A stretch of DNA of 5,830 bases from an uncultured Erythrobacter sp. (GTDB lineage Bacteria > Pseudomonadota > Alphaproteobacteria > Sphingomonadales > Sphingomonadaceae), in the NCBI GenBank assembly GCA_947258465.1, contig CAMYIQ010000209.1, positions 1 to 5,830 on the forward strand. Direction: 5' to 3'. Below, one piece after another: positions 1-4,444 of the stretch (its first letter is position 1; every line of letters starts with the position of its first letter). Both the position numbers and the translations under genes were made by a program. The notes under the pieces were generated by a model, which worked only from the letters and a program-made list of their open reading frames with translations, was not told where the DNA came from and did not search any database.

Positions 1-57
1 CTCGCGGGTGTCGGGCTCGCGGGTGATGCGACCGGTGAGGATTGCGATATTGGTCAT
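1..57 (-). CDS. Probable single-stranded DNA-binding protein, N-terminal 19 codons only
   Basis: Only the start of this gene lies in the window; it runs off the left edge. The ATG is at 57-55 and the visible residues are MTNIAILTGRITREPDTRE. The pattern I-L-x-G-R-x-x-R-x-P-x-x-R matches the first OB-fold strand of bacterial SSB proteins, which usually begin with something like V-I-L-x-G-x-L-G-R-D-P-E. SSB coats single-stranded DNA during replication, repair and conjugative entry. A good ribosome binding site (GAAGGA, 66-71) sits 8 nt before the start. The gene is last in a minus-strand string that includes ardC, whose product also binds single-stranded DNA, so the context fits. With 19 residues the call is a family guess; another OB-fold protein cannot be excluded. 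Confidence 0.6.
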   Translation of the reverse strand, partial: MTNIAILTGRITREPDTRE

Positions 58-65
58 GGTGTAAG

Positions 66-99
66 TCCTTCAGTTCCTCAAACCGGAGACCATCTCCGG
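66..99 (-). promoter_or_regulatory. Leader hairpin and ribosome binding site of the SSB-like gene
   Basis: Positions 83-99 form a perfect 7-3-7 inverted repeat (CCGGAGA, loop of 3, TCTCCGG). It lies just upstream, in transcript orientation, of the GAAGGA ribosome binding site at 66-71. The repeat and the binding site are seen directly. A role as operator, RNA leader structure or single-strand fold is inference; no run of T follows that would make it a terminator. Confidence 0.45.
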
Positions 100-145
100 C
101 TTGCGAACATCCAGAAGAAGCAGGGCATGGGAGGACTGCACCGCA

Positions 146-158
146 GGAGCGAAGCTCC
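146..158. repeat. Short hairpin GGAGC-GAA-GCTCC
   Basis: A perfect 5-bp stem around a GAA loop, lying in the gap before the SSB-like gene. Its core on the plus strand is GCGAAGC, a heptamer known to form an unusually stable DNA mini-hairpin. A second hairpin with the same core is at 195-207. Confidence 0.5.
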
Positions 159-194
159 AAGGGAAACCTGTTCATGACGGGTGGTGCGGGCAGG

Positions 195-207
195 CGCGCG
201 AAGCGCG
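195..207. repeat. Short hairpin CGCGC-GAA-GCGCG
   Basis: A perfect 5-bp stem around a GAA loop, with the same GCGAAGC core as the hairpin at 146-158 but different outer stem bases. The outer bases change while pairing is kept, which suggests that the fold rather than the sequence is maintained. Function unknown. Confidence 0.5.
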
Positions 208-327
208 ACAACACGGCCGTCAAAGGAACGGGTTGCTGTCCTCAGCTGGCCTGGTTCAGGACTGTTCGCGACAAAAGCCGGATGGGTATCGGGTGCGGGT
301 CTGAAGGCTCGCGTGTTCCCGATGCAA

Positions 328-609
328 TCAGCTTGCCCCATCGTCTTCCGATGCCGCTAGGAGATCCATAAAGTTGCGCGCAGCTTCCCGGTCTTCCTCG
401 TTCTCGAACGCCACATCGAGGTCGGGGGCGGACCCGAACATGTGCAGGAACGACCACAGTGCAAAGCGCTTGCCCCGGTCCTCCTCAAGGCCGAAATCGA
501 CCCGGCAATGCTCGATGCCGGCTGCAAATGTGTCGGGAGCAACCGCGGAGAGGTCGGTGGTAGCAAAGTAGCGCTGCAGCAGATCGTCAAGTTGCATGAC
601 CTCATGCAT
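328..609 (-). CDS. Acidic 93-aa hypothetical protein
   Basis: I do not recognise a named family. The product from ATG 609 is a small acidic protein, with phrases DDLLQRYFATTD (8-19), CRVDFGLEEDRGKRFALWSFLHMFG (35-59) and NEEDREAARNFMDLLAA (70-86). It appears helical and soluble, with no signal peptide or membrane segment. The start is uncertain. ATG 609 has no clear ribosome binding site; an ATG at 597 has GAGG only 2 nt away; a TTG at 642 has GAGA just upstream and would add 11 residues. An overlapping 15-codon frame from ATG 650 ends at this start and might couple translation. The gene lies 59 nt after the DUF2493 gene in the same direction, so cotranscription is likely. The charge pattern fits small accessory proteins of plasmids, but no function can be assigned. 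Confidence 0.7.
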   Translation of the reverse strand: MHEVMQLDDLLQRYFATTDLSAVAPDTFAAGIEHCRVDFGLEEDRGKRFALWSFLHMFGSAPDLDVAFENEEDREAARNFMDLLAASEDDGAS

Positions 610-668
610 AGTCGGGTCGGCGCCGAATGCACATCCAGGCAATTCTCATGCAGATGATGAAGGGCCCC

Positions 669-1604
669 TCAGGACCCGGGAGAGGTGCCCAAGTGGCCAC
701 GACGATCGACCACGGTGATCCGGCGCGCCTTGGCATCGATGACGAGCCGTTCGGTCACGCCATTGCCCGGAAAGGCGACAACGTAGCGCGGATTGAGCGA
801 GAGCATCTGCTCGTTGCGCTTGAATCCGGCGCGGGCACCAAGCCGACGATCAAGTGAGTAGGTCAGTTGCTGTACTTCGCGGCGCTCGGCCCAGCTCGCG
901 GCCAGGCGATCGGCACCCTTGCCGTCGCCACCATGAACCAGGAAGAGATCAGGAACCACATCGCGAACCTTGTCCAGCGTCGCCCAAACATTTTCGGCAT
1001 AACGCTTCGCATCCTCGGCGCTCTCGAAGCTTTGGCGACCACCGGCAAAGACTACCGGAGTGCCCTCCGGAATCAGGGCATGACGCCGGTTCTCCGCGCG
1101 TGCGCGGAGGAAATCGCGGGCATCGATCACGGCCGATGTGAGATTTCGCGAATGGTTCGTGCGCGAGCCGGAAACGGGCTTCCACGAGGAACCGGTCTCG
1201 TCGCGATAAAGTGCTGCCGTCGCCTCGCGCATTTGCTCGAAGGCCAGCATGCTGGCTTCGGCAGCCTGCGCGCGCTCGACCTGCTCTTCCAGATTGCTCG
1301 AATGCACTTCGGATCCATCAGCGGATGCCAGCAGAGTCCGGATCTCGTCGCTGGCCCGATCCAATTGAGCCGACTTACGGCTGGCTGCGCGGTGAAAGAG
1401 ATTGACCATGCCCCAGGCAATATCCTCGGCATCAGCCTCCAAAGCAGTGTCGGAAAACATCGCGAAAAGGTCGGACCATACGGCGCCAAGTGTCTGGTCG
1501 ATCGCGTCCTCGCAGGGAAAGTCGGTTGCATTGAATGGGGCGGGCCTGATGCTGAGGCTTGAAAGGTCAAGGCCGCTCAACTGGTCGATGAAGCTGTCGT
1601 ACAT
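669..1604 (-). CDS. DUF2493 (YspA/SLOG-type) domain protein, 311 aa
   Basis: The C-terminal third matches the DUF2493 family, part of the SLOG superfamily of Rossmann-like proteins thought to bind nucleotides or nucleotide-derived ligands. Visible motifs are VVFAGGRQSF (184-193), VHGGDGKGADRLAASWA (223-239), AGFKRNEQML (258-267) and VVAFPGNGVTERLV (275-288). These are the glycine-rich loop, the HGG..GAD motif, the RN motif and the FPG strand of the family. Residues 1-170 form a family-specific N-terminal region with a probable coiled coil around 80-135 and no motif I know. ATG 1604 was chosen because AGGAGA (1611-1616) lies 6 nt upstream. The frame stays open further upstream, including an ATG at 1649. 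No enzymatic activity can be read from the sequence. Proteins of this type recur beside ardC in alphaproteobacterial mobile DNA, which hints at a role in transfer or defence (inference). Confidence 0.88.
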   Translation of the reverse strand: MYDSFIDQLSGLDLSSLSIRPAPFNATDFPCEDAIDQTLGAVWSDLFAMFSDTALEADAEDIAWGMVNLFHRAASRKSAQLDRASDEIRTLLASADGSEVHSSNLEEQVERAQAAEASMLAFEQMREATAALYRDETGSSWKPVSGSRTNHSRNLTSAVIDARDFLRARAENRRHALIPEGTPVVFAGGRQSFESAEDAKRYAENVWATLDKVRDVVPDLFLVHGGDGKGADRLAASWAERREVQQLTYSLDRRLGARAGFKRNEQMLSLNPRYVVAFPGNGVTERLVIDAKARRITVVDRRGHLGTSPGS

Positions 1605-1610
1605 GGGGTG

Positions 1611-1677
1611 TCTCCTGATCGCGGGGACAAGGAGAGGAGGCACCATTGCCTCGGCCCTGTCCGCCGGAGCCCGATCA
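1611..1677 (-). promoter_or_regulatory. Structured leader and ribosome binding site of the DUF2493 gene
   Basis: AGGAGA (1611-1616) is the ribosome binding site. Behind it lies a nested set of inverted repeats: TGATCG (1616-1621) with CGATCA (1672-1677), GGACA-A-GG (1625-1632) with CC-C-TGTCC (1655-1662, one mismatch), and GAGGCA (1637-1642) with TGCCTC (1647-1652) around a 4-nt loop. The outermost arm overlaps the first base of the ribosome binding site. The pairings are seen directly; control of translation is inference. Confidence 0.5.
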
Positions 1678-1699
1678 GAGCCGGGAGAAGGGGCGAGAC

Positions 1700-1753
1700 G
1701 CACCGCGCAGCGGGAAACCTGCGGCCCTAGGCTGGCGCGGGCAACACGGGCCG
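1700..1753. repeat. Intergenic repeat, copy B (blocks shared with 138-220)
   Basis: GCACCGC (1700-1706), GGGAAACCTG (1712-1721) and GCGGGCA running directly into ACACGGGCCG (from about 1736) repeat the block order seen at 138-220. This copy is shorter and lacks the GCGAAGC hairpins. Confidence 0.4.
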
Positions 1754-1767
1754 ACGGGCCGCAGGTT
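1716..1767. repeat. Perfect 12-bp inverted repeat with a 28-nt loop
   Basis: AACCTGCGGCCC (1716-1727) is the exact reverse complement of GGGCCGCAGGTT (1756-1767). It lies in the 219-bp gap (1605-1823) between the 146-aa gene and the DUF2493 gene, which contains no convincing gene of its own. No T-run follows on either strand, so a factor-independent terminator is unlikely. A protein binding site or an mRNA stem between cistrons is possible. A smaller GGCCC-AA-GGGCC palindrome follows at 1784-1795. Confidence 0.55.
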
Positions 1768-1823
1768 GCGGCTCGCCACGACCGGCCCAAGGGCCTCTCC
1801 CGGCGGACTGGGATGAGGCAGGA

Positions 1824-2264
1824 TCAGGACCCGCTGTCGCAGGTGGATCGGGAGCGCTCGAAGATCGCTTCACCATTCGAGAACCGCCCAACCAGGCGCA
1901 GCTCACCAAACAGGTCGATGAACTTTCCTGACACCTGGGCGAGCCAGTGCCGTGCCCTTGCCGTTCTTGGGATGTAGAAATCCGCCTCCCAGTACCGGGC
2001 ATCATCGCGTTCGGCGAGCCAGATCGCGGCGAGCCCGCAATAGGTCGATATGCCGCAATCGGCGAAGGCGTTTCGCAGGAGGATGCGGTCCTCGCGGCCG
2101 CGCCATCCATCGAAGCGTTCAAAGGAAGGAAAGGTCGCCTTCGTGATATCGATGACCTCGTCGACCAGGCACTCGTAGACCCAGTCGACATCGCCGCCTT
2201 CGCCCTCATCAAGCAGGCGAAAGGCCACCACGGAGCCAGTTGGATAGCTGACGGAACGTCCCAT
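1824..2264 (-). CDS. Hypothetical protein, 146 aa, accompanies ardC
   Basis: I recognise this as a type of plasmid- or phage-associated hypothetical protein, but I know no named domain or function. It begins MGRSVSYPTGSVVAF. Its likely conserved core is GWRGREDRILLRNAFADCG (53-71) followed by YCGLAAIWLAERDD (75-88). It ends with LFGELRLVGRFSNGEAIFE (118-136) and a short serine-rich tail. It is rich in aromatic residues, mixed in charge, probably a single soluble alpha/beta domain, and has no signal peptide. The start is well supported: GAGGAG (2272-2277) lies 7 nt before ATG 2264. That binding site overlaps the stop codon of ardC, so the two genes are very probably cotranscribed and translationally coupled. 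The context suggests a part in transfer or host-defence evasion (inference). Confidence 0.85.
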   Translation of the reverse strand: MGRSVSYPTGSVVAFRLLDEGEGGDVDWVYECLVDEVIDITKATFPSFERFDGWRGREDRILLRNAFADCGISTYCGLAAIWLAERDDARYWEADFYIPRTARARHWLAQVSGKFIDLFGELRLVGRFSNGEAIFERSRSTCDSGS

Positions 2265-2275
2265 CTCACTGCTCC

Positions 2276-3205
2276 TCAGGCTGCATCAGAGAGATCGATG
2301 TCGGCCTCGCTATCGCAGGATTGGTGACCCCCAAGCTCGAGCAACAGGCTTGCCGCTTCCTCGGCCTTGGCCGCAGCGGTCAAGATCGCGCGCTCGTCCG
2401 ATTTGAGGATCTTGAGCCAAGACGCGATGTAGCTGGCGTGATGGTCGAGATGGGTAACAGGAAGACCCAGTTCTGCCCCGAGAATGGCCGAGGAAAGTTC
2501 GGCGATCAGTTCCTCGGCGGCATAGGCGTCGCTGCCGAAGCGGTTCTTGAGATCGCGGTCGAGCCGCGAAGAGTGACCCGTCCAGTGCGAAAGCTCGTGT
2601 GCGAGCGTCGCATAGTATTGGTCGTAGGCTTCGAAGAGTTCGGCTGGCGGCATGGTGACCCGGTCGCGCAACGGCTCATAGTAAGCCTGCGCGCCATGGT
2701 GGCGCAGGTGTGCGCCGACATGAGCAAAGAAGGTATCAAGGCGATCTTCTCGTCCATAGGGCTCCAGCGCGGCAACCAGTGGCTCTGGATGGTAGAAGTC
2801 GGGGAGGCCGTCGCACTGGTCGGCATTGAACACGGCATAGGCCTTGAGCACGCGCCGGTTCTCGGTGTCAGCTTCGCCTTCGGCGCTCTCGACCTCCTTG
2901 GTGTAGCTCTTGTAAAAGATTGCGATGGTCGACTTTTCGCCCTTGCGGACCTGTCCGCCGAGCTGCTGGCACTGGCGGTAGGTCATCCAGTAGGGCGAGG
3001 CGTAGCCACAGCCATCGGCCACCGTCCACAACCAGAAGGTGTTCATCCCGCGATAGGGGGTCCCGCAGGAGCGTAAGGGCCGCGAAACCGGTACGCCACG
3101 CCACGGCTTGACCCAGGGCTTTGTGCCTTGCTCGAGCTTTTCGATGATGGCAGCGGTAATGCGCTGGGCTGGCGAAGTCGAAGCACTGCGGCGATACTTG
3201 GTCAT
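2276..3205 (-). CDS. ardC: ArdC-type antirestriction protein, 309 aa
   Basis: ArdC-family proteins bind single-stranded DNA and protect DNA entering by conjugation from restriction enzymes. The N-terminal domain (about 10-135) carries the family pattern: ITAAIIEKLEQGTKPWVKPW (17-36), PYRGMNTFWLW (50-60), WMTYRQCQQLGGQVRKGEKS (73-92) and AYAVFNADQCDGLP (122-135). The C-terminal domain (about 150-290) is a zincin-like metallopeptidase fold with HELSH (203-207) plus H211, and a downstream EELIAEL helix (231-237) that probably supplies the glutamate ligand. The zinc site looks intact. ATG 3205 was chosen because AGGAGA (3212-3217) is 6 nt upstream and the product then starts MTKYRRSAS. An in-frame TTG at 3256 with a strong AGGAGG could give 17 more residues. 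It is the first gene of the minus-strand string. Confidence 0.93.
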   Translation of the reverse strand: MTKYRRSASTSPAQRITAAIIEKLEQGTKPWVKPWRGVPVSRPLRSCGTPYRGMNTFWLWTVADGCGYASPYWMTYRQCQQLGGQVRKGEKSTIAIFYKSYTKEVESAEGEADTENRRVLKAYAVFNADQCDGLPDFYHPEPLVAALEPYGREDRLDTFFAHVGAHLRHHGAQAYYEPLRDRVTMPPAELFEAYDQYYATLAHELSHWTGHSSRLDRDLKNRFGSDAYAAEELIAELSSAILGAELGLPVTHLDHHASYIASWLKILKSDERAILTAAAKAEEAASLLLELGGHQSCDSEADIDLSDAA

Positions 3206-3211
3206 GGGAGT

Positions 3212-3249
3212 TCTCCTGATGGCCGGGACGGACATATCCCGGCTCAGGA
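3212..3249 (-). promoter_or_regulatory. Leader hairpin covering the ardC ribosome binding site
   Basis: In transcript orientation the leader reads TCCTGA-GCCGGGA, an 8-nt loop, TCCCGGC, a 2-nt bulge, then TCAGGA. Thirteen pairs form in two blocks (3244-3249 with 3214-3219; 3237-3243 with 3222-3228). The second TCAGGA contains four of the six bases of the ribosome binding site AGGAGA (3212-3217), so folding would hide the site. The pairing is seen directly; translational control is inference. Confidence 0.6.
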
Positions 3250-3253
3250 TGAG

Positions 3254-3267
3254 CAAAGCTGCCTCCT
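3254..3267 (-). promoter_or_regulatory. Alternative upstream start site of ardC (AGGAGG plus TTG)
   Basis: AGGAGG (3262-3267) lies 5 nt before a TTG (3256-3254) that is in frame with ardC. Initiation here would add a 17-residue leader ending VPAIRRTP before the usual methionine, and ribosomes would pass through the leader hairpin at 3214-3249. TTG starts are less common than ATG, so I keep ATG 3205 as the main start. Confidence 0.35.
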
Positions 3268-3278
3268 CTCTCCTTCAA

Positions 3279-3426
3279 TGATGACCGTTATGCGCCCCAA
3301 TTCTGGTCGTAGGCCGCACATTGCAAGGTGCCCGAAAGCGGACCGCTTGCTTTTCTGATCCGGCAGGCTGCGCCAATTTTGAGTGCTGGGTGGAAACCCG
3401 TTGGTCTGTAGCTTGAATTCGCTGGG
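3279..3426. other. Spacer between the ardC leader and the merR stop
   Basis: No supportable gene. On the merR side the spacer holds a small GGGT-GGAA-ACCC hairpin (3388-3399) and a GTCTGTAG element (3404-3411) matching one arm of the MerR operator. The promoter of the ardC string should lie here, but I see only poor candidates, such as TTGCAA with AGAATT 16 nt downstream on the minus strand. It marks the junction of two modules with different roles. Confidence 0.5.
3336..3348 (-). terminator. Possible weak terminator after merR
   Basis: AAGCGG and CCGCTT pair around a single central base, in practice a 5-bp stem with a 3-nt loop, about 80 nt past the merR stop. Only a short TTTC follows on the minus strand, while the plus strand has TTTTC a few bases away. 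The stem is short and the T-run poor, so this is tentative. Confidence 0.22.
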
Positions 3427-3816
3427 CTAGCCTTCGCCCGCGAGGCTTTCCAATACCGGGCACCGATCATTGCTCGTGGTGCCACATTGCTCGATCAGTT
3501 TAGCGAGAGCGTTCTCCATACGCTCAAGGTCGGCCCGCTTCGCACGGATGTTTGCGAGGTGCTGTTCGGCGATCGATTGCACCTCATCGCAACGCACTTC
3601 CTGACCTGGCGTTAAGTCAAGCAATGCCCGCACCTCTTCGAGGGAAAATCCGAGTTCGCGCGCGCGCCGAATGAAGCGGAGGCGCTCCGTGTCGTGAGGA
3701 CCATAGTCGCGGTAGGCGCCCCTTCTCGGCGGAGCATCGATAACGCCTATCCGTTCGTAATACCGGATTGTCTCGATGTTACACCCGGTCCGCTTCGCCA
3801 CTTCGCCAATTTTCAA
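3427..3816 (-). CDS. merR: MerR-family metal-responsive regulator (mercury type), 129 aa
   Basis: Dimeric DNA-binding activator/repressor of the facing operon. The winged-helix N-terminus reads KIGEVAKRTGCNIETIRYYERIGVI (2-26), followed by RLRFIRRARELGFSLEEVRALL (45-66) and the long dimerisation helix. Three cysteines, C76, C111 and C119, lie in the contexts VRCDE, EQCG and DRCP. The 35-residue gap between the first two equals that between Cys82 and Cys117 of Tn501 MerR, and the third matches Cys126 within one residue; these bind Hg(II). Related Pb and Cd sensors use similar cysteines, so mercury specificity also rests on the neighbouring merT and reductase genes. TTG 3816 was chosen because AAGAGG (3823-3828) lies 6 nt upstream; TTG 3822 abuts that site and is less likely. 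The protein is slightly shorter than Tn501 MerR (144 aa). It is divergent from merT and probably represses itself through the shared operator. Confidence 0.9.
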   Translation of the reverse strand: MKIGEVAKRTGCNIETIRYYERIGVIDAPPRRGAYRDYGPHDTERLRFIRRARELGFSLEEVRALLDLTPGQEVRCDEVQSIAEQHLANIRAKRADLERMENALAKLIEQCGTTSNDRCPVLESLAGEG

Positions 3817-3826
3817 AGCCAACCTC

Positions 3827-3857
3827 TTGAGTCTGTAGTTGCTACAGACTGTAAATA
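3827..3857 (+). promoter_or_regulatory. merT operon promoter with 19-bp spacer
   Basis: TTGAGT (3827-3832) serves as -35 and TAAATA (3852-3857) as a weak -10, separated by 19 bp filled by the operator. The long spacer is the hallmark of MerR-activated promoters, which are poor without activated regulator. Transcription would start near 3864, about 28 nt before the merT start. Confidence 0.75.
3830..3850. promoter_or_regulatory. MerR operator, perfect 9-3-9 dyad
   Basis: AGTCTGTAG and CTACAGACT form a perfect inverted repeat around TTG. The dyad sits between the -35 and -10 elements of the merT promoter, where MerR-family activators bind and untwist an overlong spacer. It also lies downstream of the proposed merR promoter, so one bound dimer could control both directions. 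Confidence 0.9.
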
Positions 3858-3880
3858 GGTGTGCGAATCGAGGTTTGCAA
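3852..3880 (-). promoter_or_regulatory. Divergent merR promoter
   Basis: On the minus strand TTGCAA (3880-3875), a 17-nt spacer and TATTTA (3857-3852) make a reasonable sigma-70 promoter. Its -10 is the same six base pairs as the merT -10 read from the other strand, so polymerase could not occupy both. The transcript would begin within the operator and reach the merR TTG after a short leader. Confidence 0.5.
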
Positions 3881-3891
3881 AAGGACGATCG

Positions 3892-4239
3892 ATGCGCGGC
3901 ATCAGCACATGGTGGAACGGATTGGCGACGGGCGGAGGTATCTTTGCAGCCTTCGGGGCAGCTGCATGCTGTGCACTGCCCTTGATGCTCGCGTCGGTGG
4001 GTGTGGGCTCGGCGTGGCTTGGCAGCATCTCGCCGGTCCTGGCCCCCTATCGCGTCCCGTTGCTGACCCTGGCGTCGGCTCTTCTTCTCGCTGCGACCCT
4101 CCGTTTGCTCTGGCAGTTTCGGCAGGCACGAACATGCCCGGCGGACAGTGCATGCGGATCATCGACTTATCGAGCGCTGACCGCCATAGGAATTGCCATC
4201 GGTGCGGCGCTGCTGACAGGTGCCTTCCTCTATGGCTGA
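3892..4239 (+). CDS. merT: Mercuric ion transport protein MerT, 115 aa
   Basis: Inner-membrane protein that carries Hg(II) into the cytoplasm for reduction. Three hydrophobic segments are visible at about 16-38, 47-75 and 94-113. The first contains the vicinal pair Cys26-Cys27 in AAACCALPL, matching the GASSCCVLPL-type signature of MerT. The loop between helices 2 and 3 carries the second pair Cys82 and Cys88 (TCPADSAC), which in known MerT hands mercury on at the cytoplasmic side. The length matches the family (about 116 aa). ATG 3892 was chosen because AAAGGA (3880-3885) is 6 nt upstream; an open frame from 3859 overlaps the promoter. No merP follows, unlike classical operons. The stop overlaps the next gene by 8 nt. 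Confidence 0.9.
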   Translation: MRGISTWWNGLATGGGIFAAFGAAACCALPLMLASVGVGSAWLGSISPVLAPYRVPLLTLASALLLAATLRLLWQFRQARTCPADSACGSSTYRALTAIGIAIGAALLTGAFLYG

Positions 4240-4444
4240 TCCGATCCTGATCTCGCGCTTGCGCTGTCCCGAATGCGGTCATGAGGAGGACATGGAAATG
4301 CCGACCAACGCTTGCCTGTTCTTCCATAACTGCGCGGGTTGCGGCGTTCGCCTTCAGCCGCTCCAAGGCGATTGCTGCGTGTTTTGCTCGTACGGCACCG
4401 TTCCCTGCCCCCCAATACAGGAAGGGGATTGCTGCCATGGCTGA
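4232..4444 (+). CDS. GDCCVxC-domain small cysteine-rich protein, 70 aa
   Basis: A tiny protein with 11 cysteines in 70 residues. In order: CPECGH (12-17), Cys28, CAGC (34-37), the signature GDCCVFC (46-52), Cys59 in PCPP, and a second GDCC (65-68) just before the end. CPEC and CAGC resemble a zinc ribbon. GDCCVxC proteins are a recognised family with cysteine and selenocysteine versions, often found near mercury genes. Here every relevant codon is TGC or TGT, so this is the cysteine form. No signal peptide or membrane segment, so probably cytoplasmic. ATG 4232 overlaps the end of merT (ATGGCTGA, 4232-4239), which implies translational coupling since no strong ribosome binding site is present. 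A GTG at 4220 would add four residues. A role in metal binding or thiol relay between MerT and the reductase is inference. Confidence 0.85.
   Translation: MADPILISRLRCPECGHEEDMEMPTNACLFFHNCAGCGVRLQPLQGDCCVFCSYGTVPCPPIQEGDCCHG

Larger units (their letters stand above)
138..220. repeat. Intergenic repeat, copy A (blocks shared with 1700-1753)
   Basis: Four short blocks occur here in the same order and orientation as in the gap before the DUF2493 gene: GCACCGC (138-144), GGGAAACCTG (161-170), GCGGGCA (186-192) and CAACACGGCCG (209-219). Relative to the other copy, this one carries extra sequence between blocks, and that extra sequence includes the two GCGAAGC hairpins. The matches are seen by eye; common descent of the two gaps is inference. 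Confidence 0.4.
58..327. other. Gap of 270 bp between the 93-aa gene and the SSB-like gene
   Basis: No convincing gene is present. Open frames exist on both strands, but they lack good ribosome binding sites and give arginine- and serine-rich translations typical of GC-rich noncoding DNA. The gap holds the SSB leader hairpin (83-99), two GCGAAGC hairpins (146-158, 195-207) and blocks shared with the gap at 1605-1823. I could not pick out a clear sigma-70 promoter. Confidence 0.6.

Noticed and set aside
78..341. Small genes in the gap before the SSB-like gene (frames of 67-109 codons on both strands)
   Set aside because: Overlapping frames on both strands are equally open, none has a convincing ribosome binding site, and the sequence is dominated by hairpins.
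867..1562. Long plus-strand open frame (231 codons) antisense to the DUF2493 gene
   Set aside because: The opposite strand carries clear DUF2493 motifs and a good ribosome binding site; this frame has neither family motifs nor a good start and reflects GC-rich codon structure.
1402..1977. Plus-strand open frame (191 codons) across the gap at 1605-1823
   Set aside because: It runs antisense over the ends of two real genes and through hairpin-rich spacer, with no ribosome binding site and a typical arginine/serine-rich noncoding translation.
2321..3076. Long plus-strand open frame (251 codons) antisense to ardC
   Set aside because: It lies wholly inside ardC, whose HELSH site and N-terminal motifs are unmistakable; the antisense translation is low-complexity and unrecognisable.
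3275..3485. Minus-strand open frames across the merR end and the spacer
   Set aside because: They start inside merR in another frame and have no recognisable motif; the spacer part reads as noncoding.
4367..4390. Selenocysteine in the GDCCVxC motif
   Set aside because: All cysteine positions are TGC or TGT and there is no in-frame TGA in the motif, so this is the all-cysteine form.
4281..4436. Possible 52-residue N-terminal extension of the oxidoreductase, which might have been an NmerA domain
   Set aside because: The extension overlaps the GDCC gene in another frame, lacks the GMTCxxC motif, and ATG 4437 has a strong ribosome binding site and begins directly at the FAD fold.
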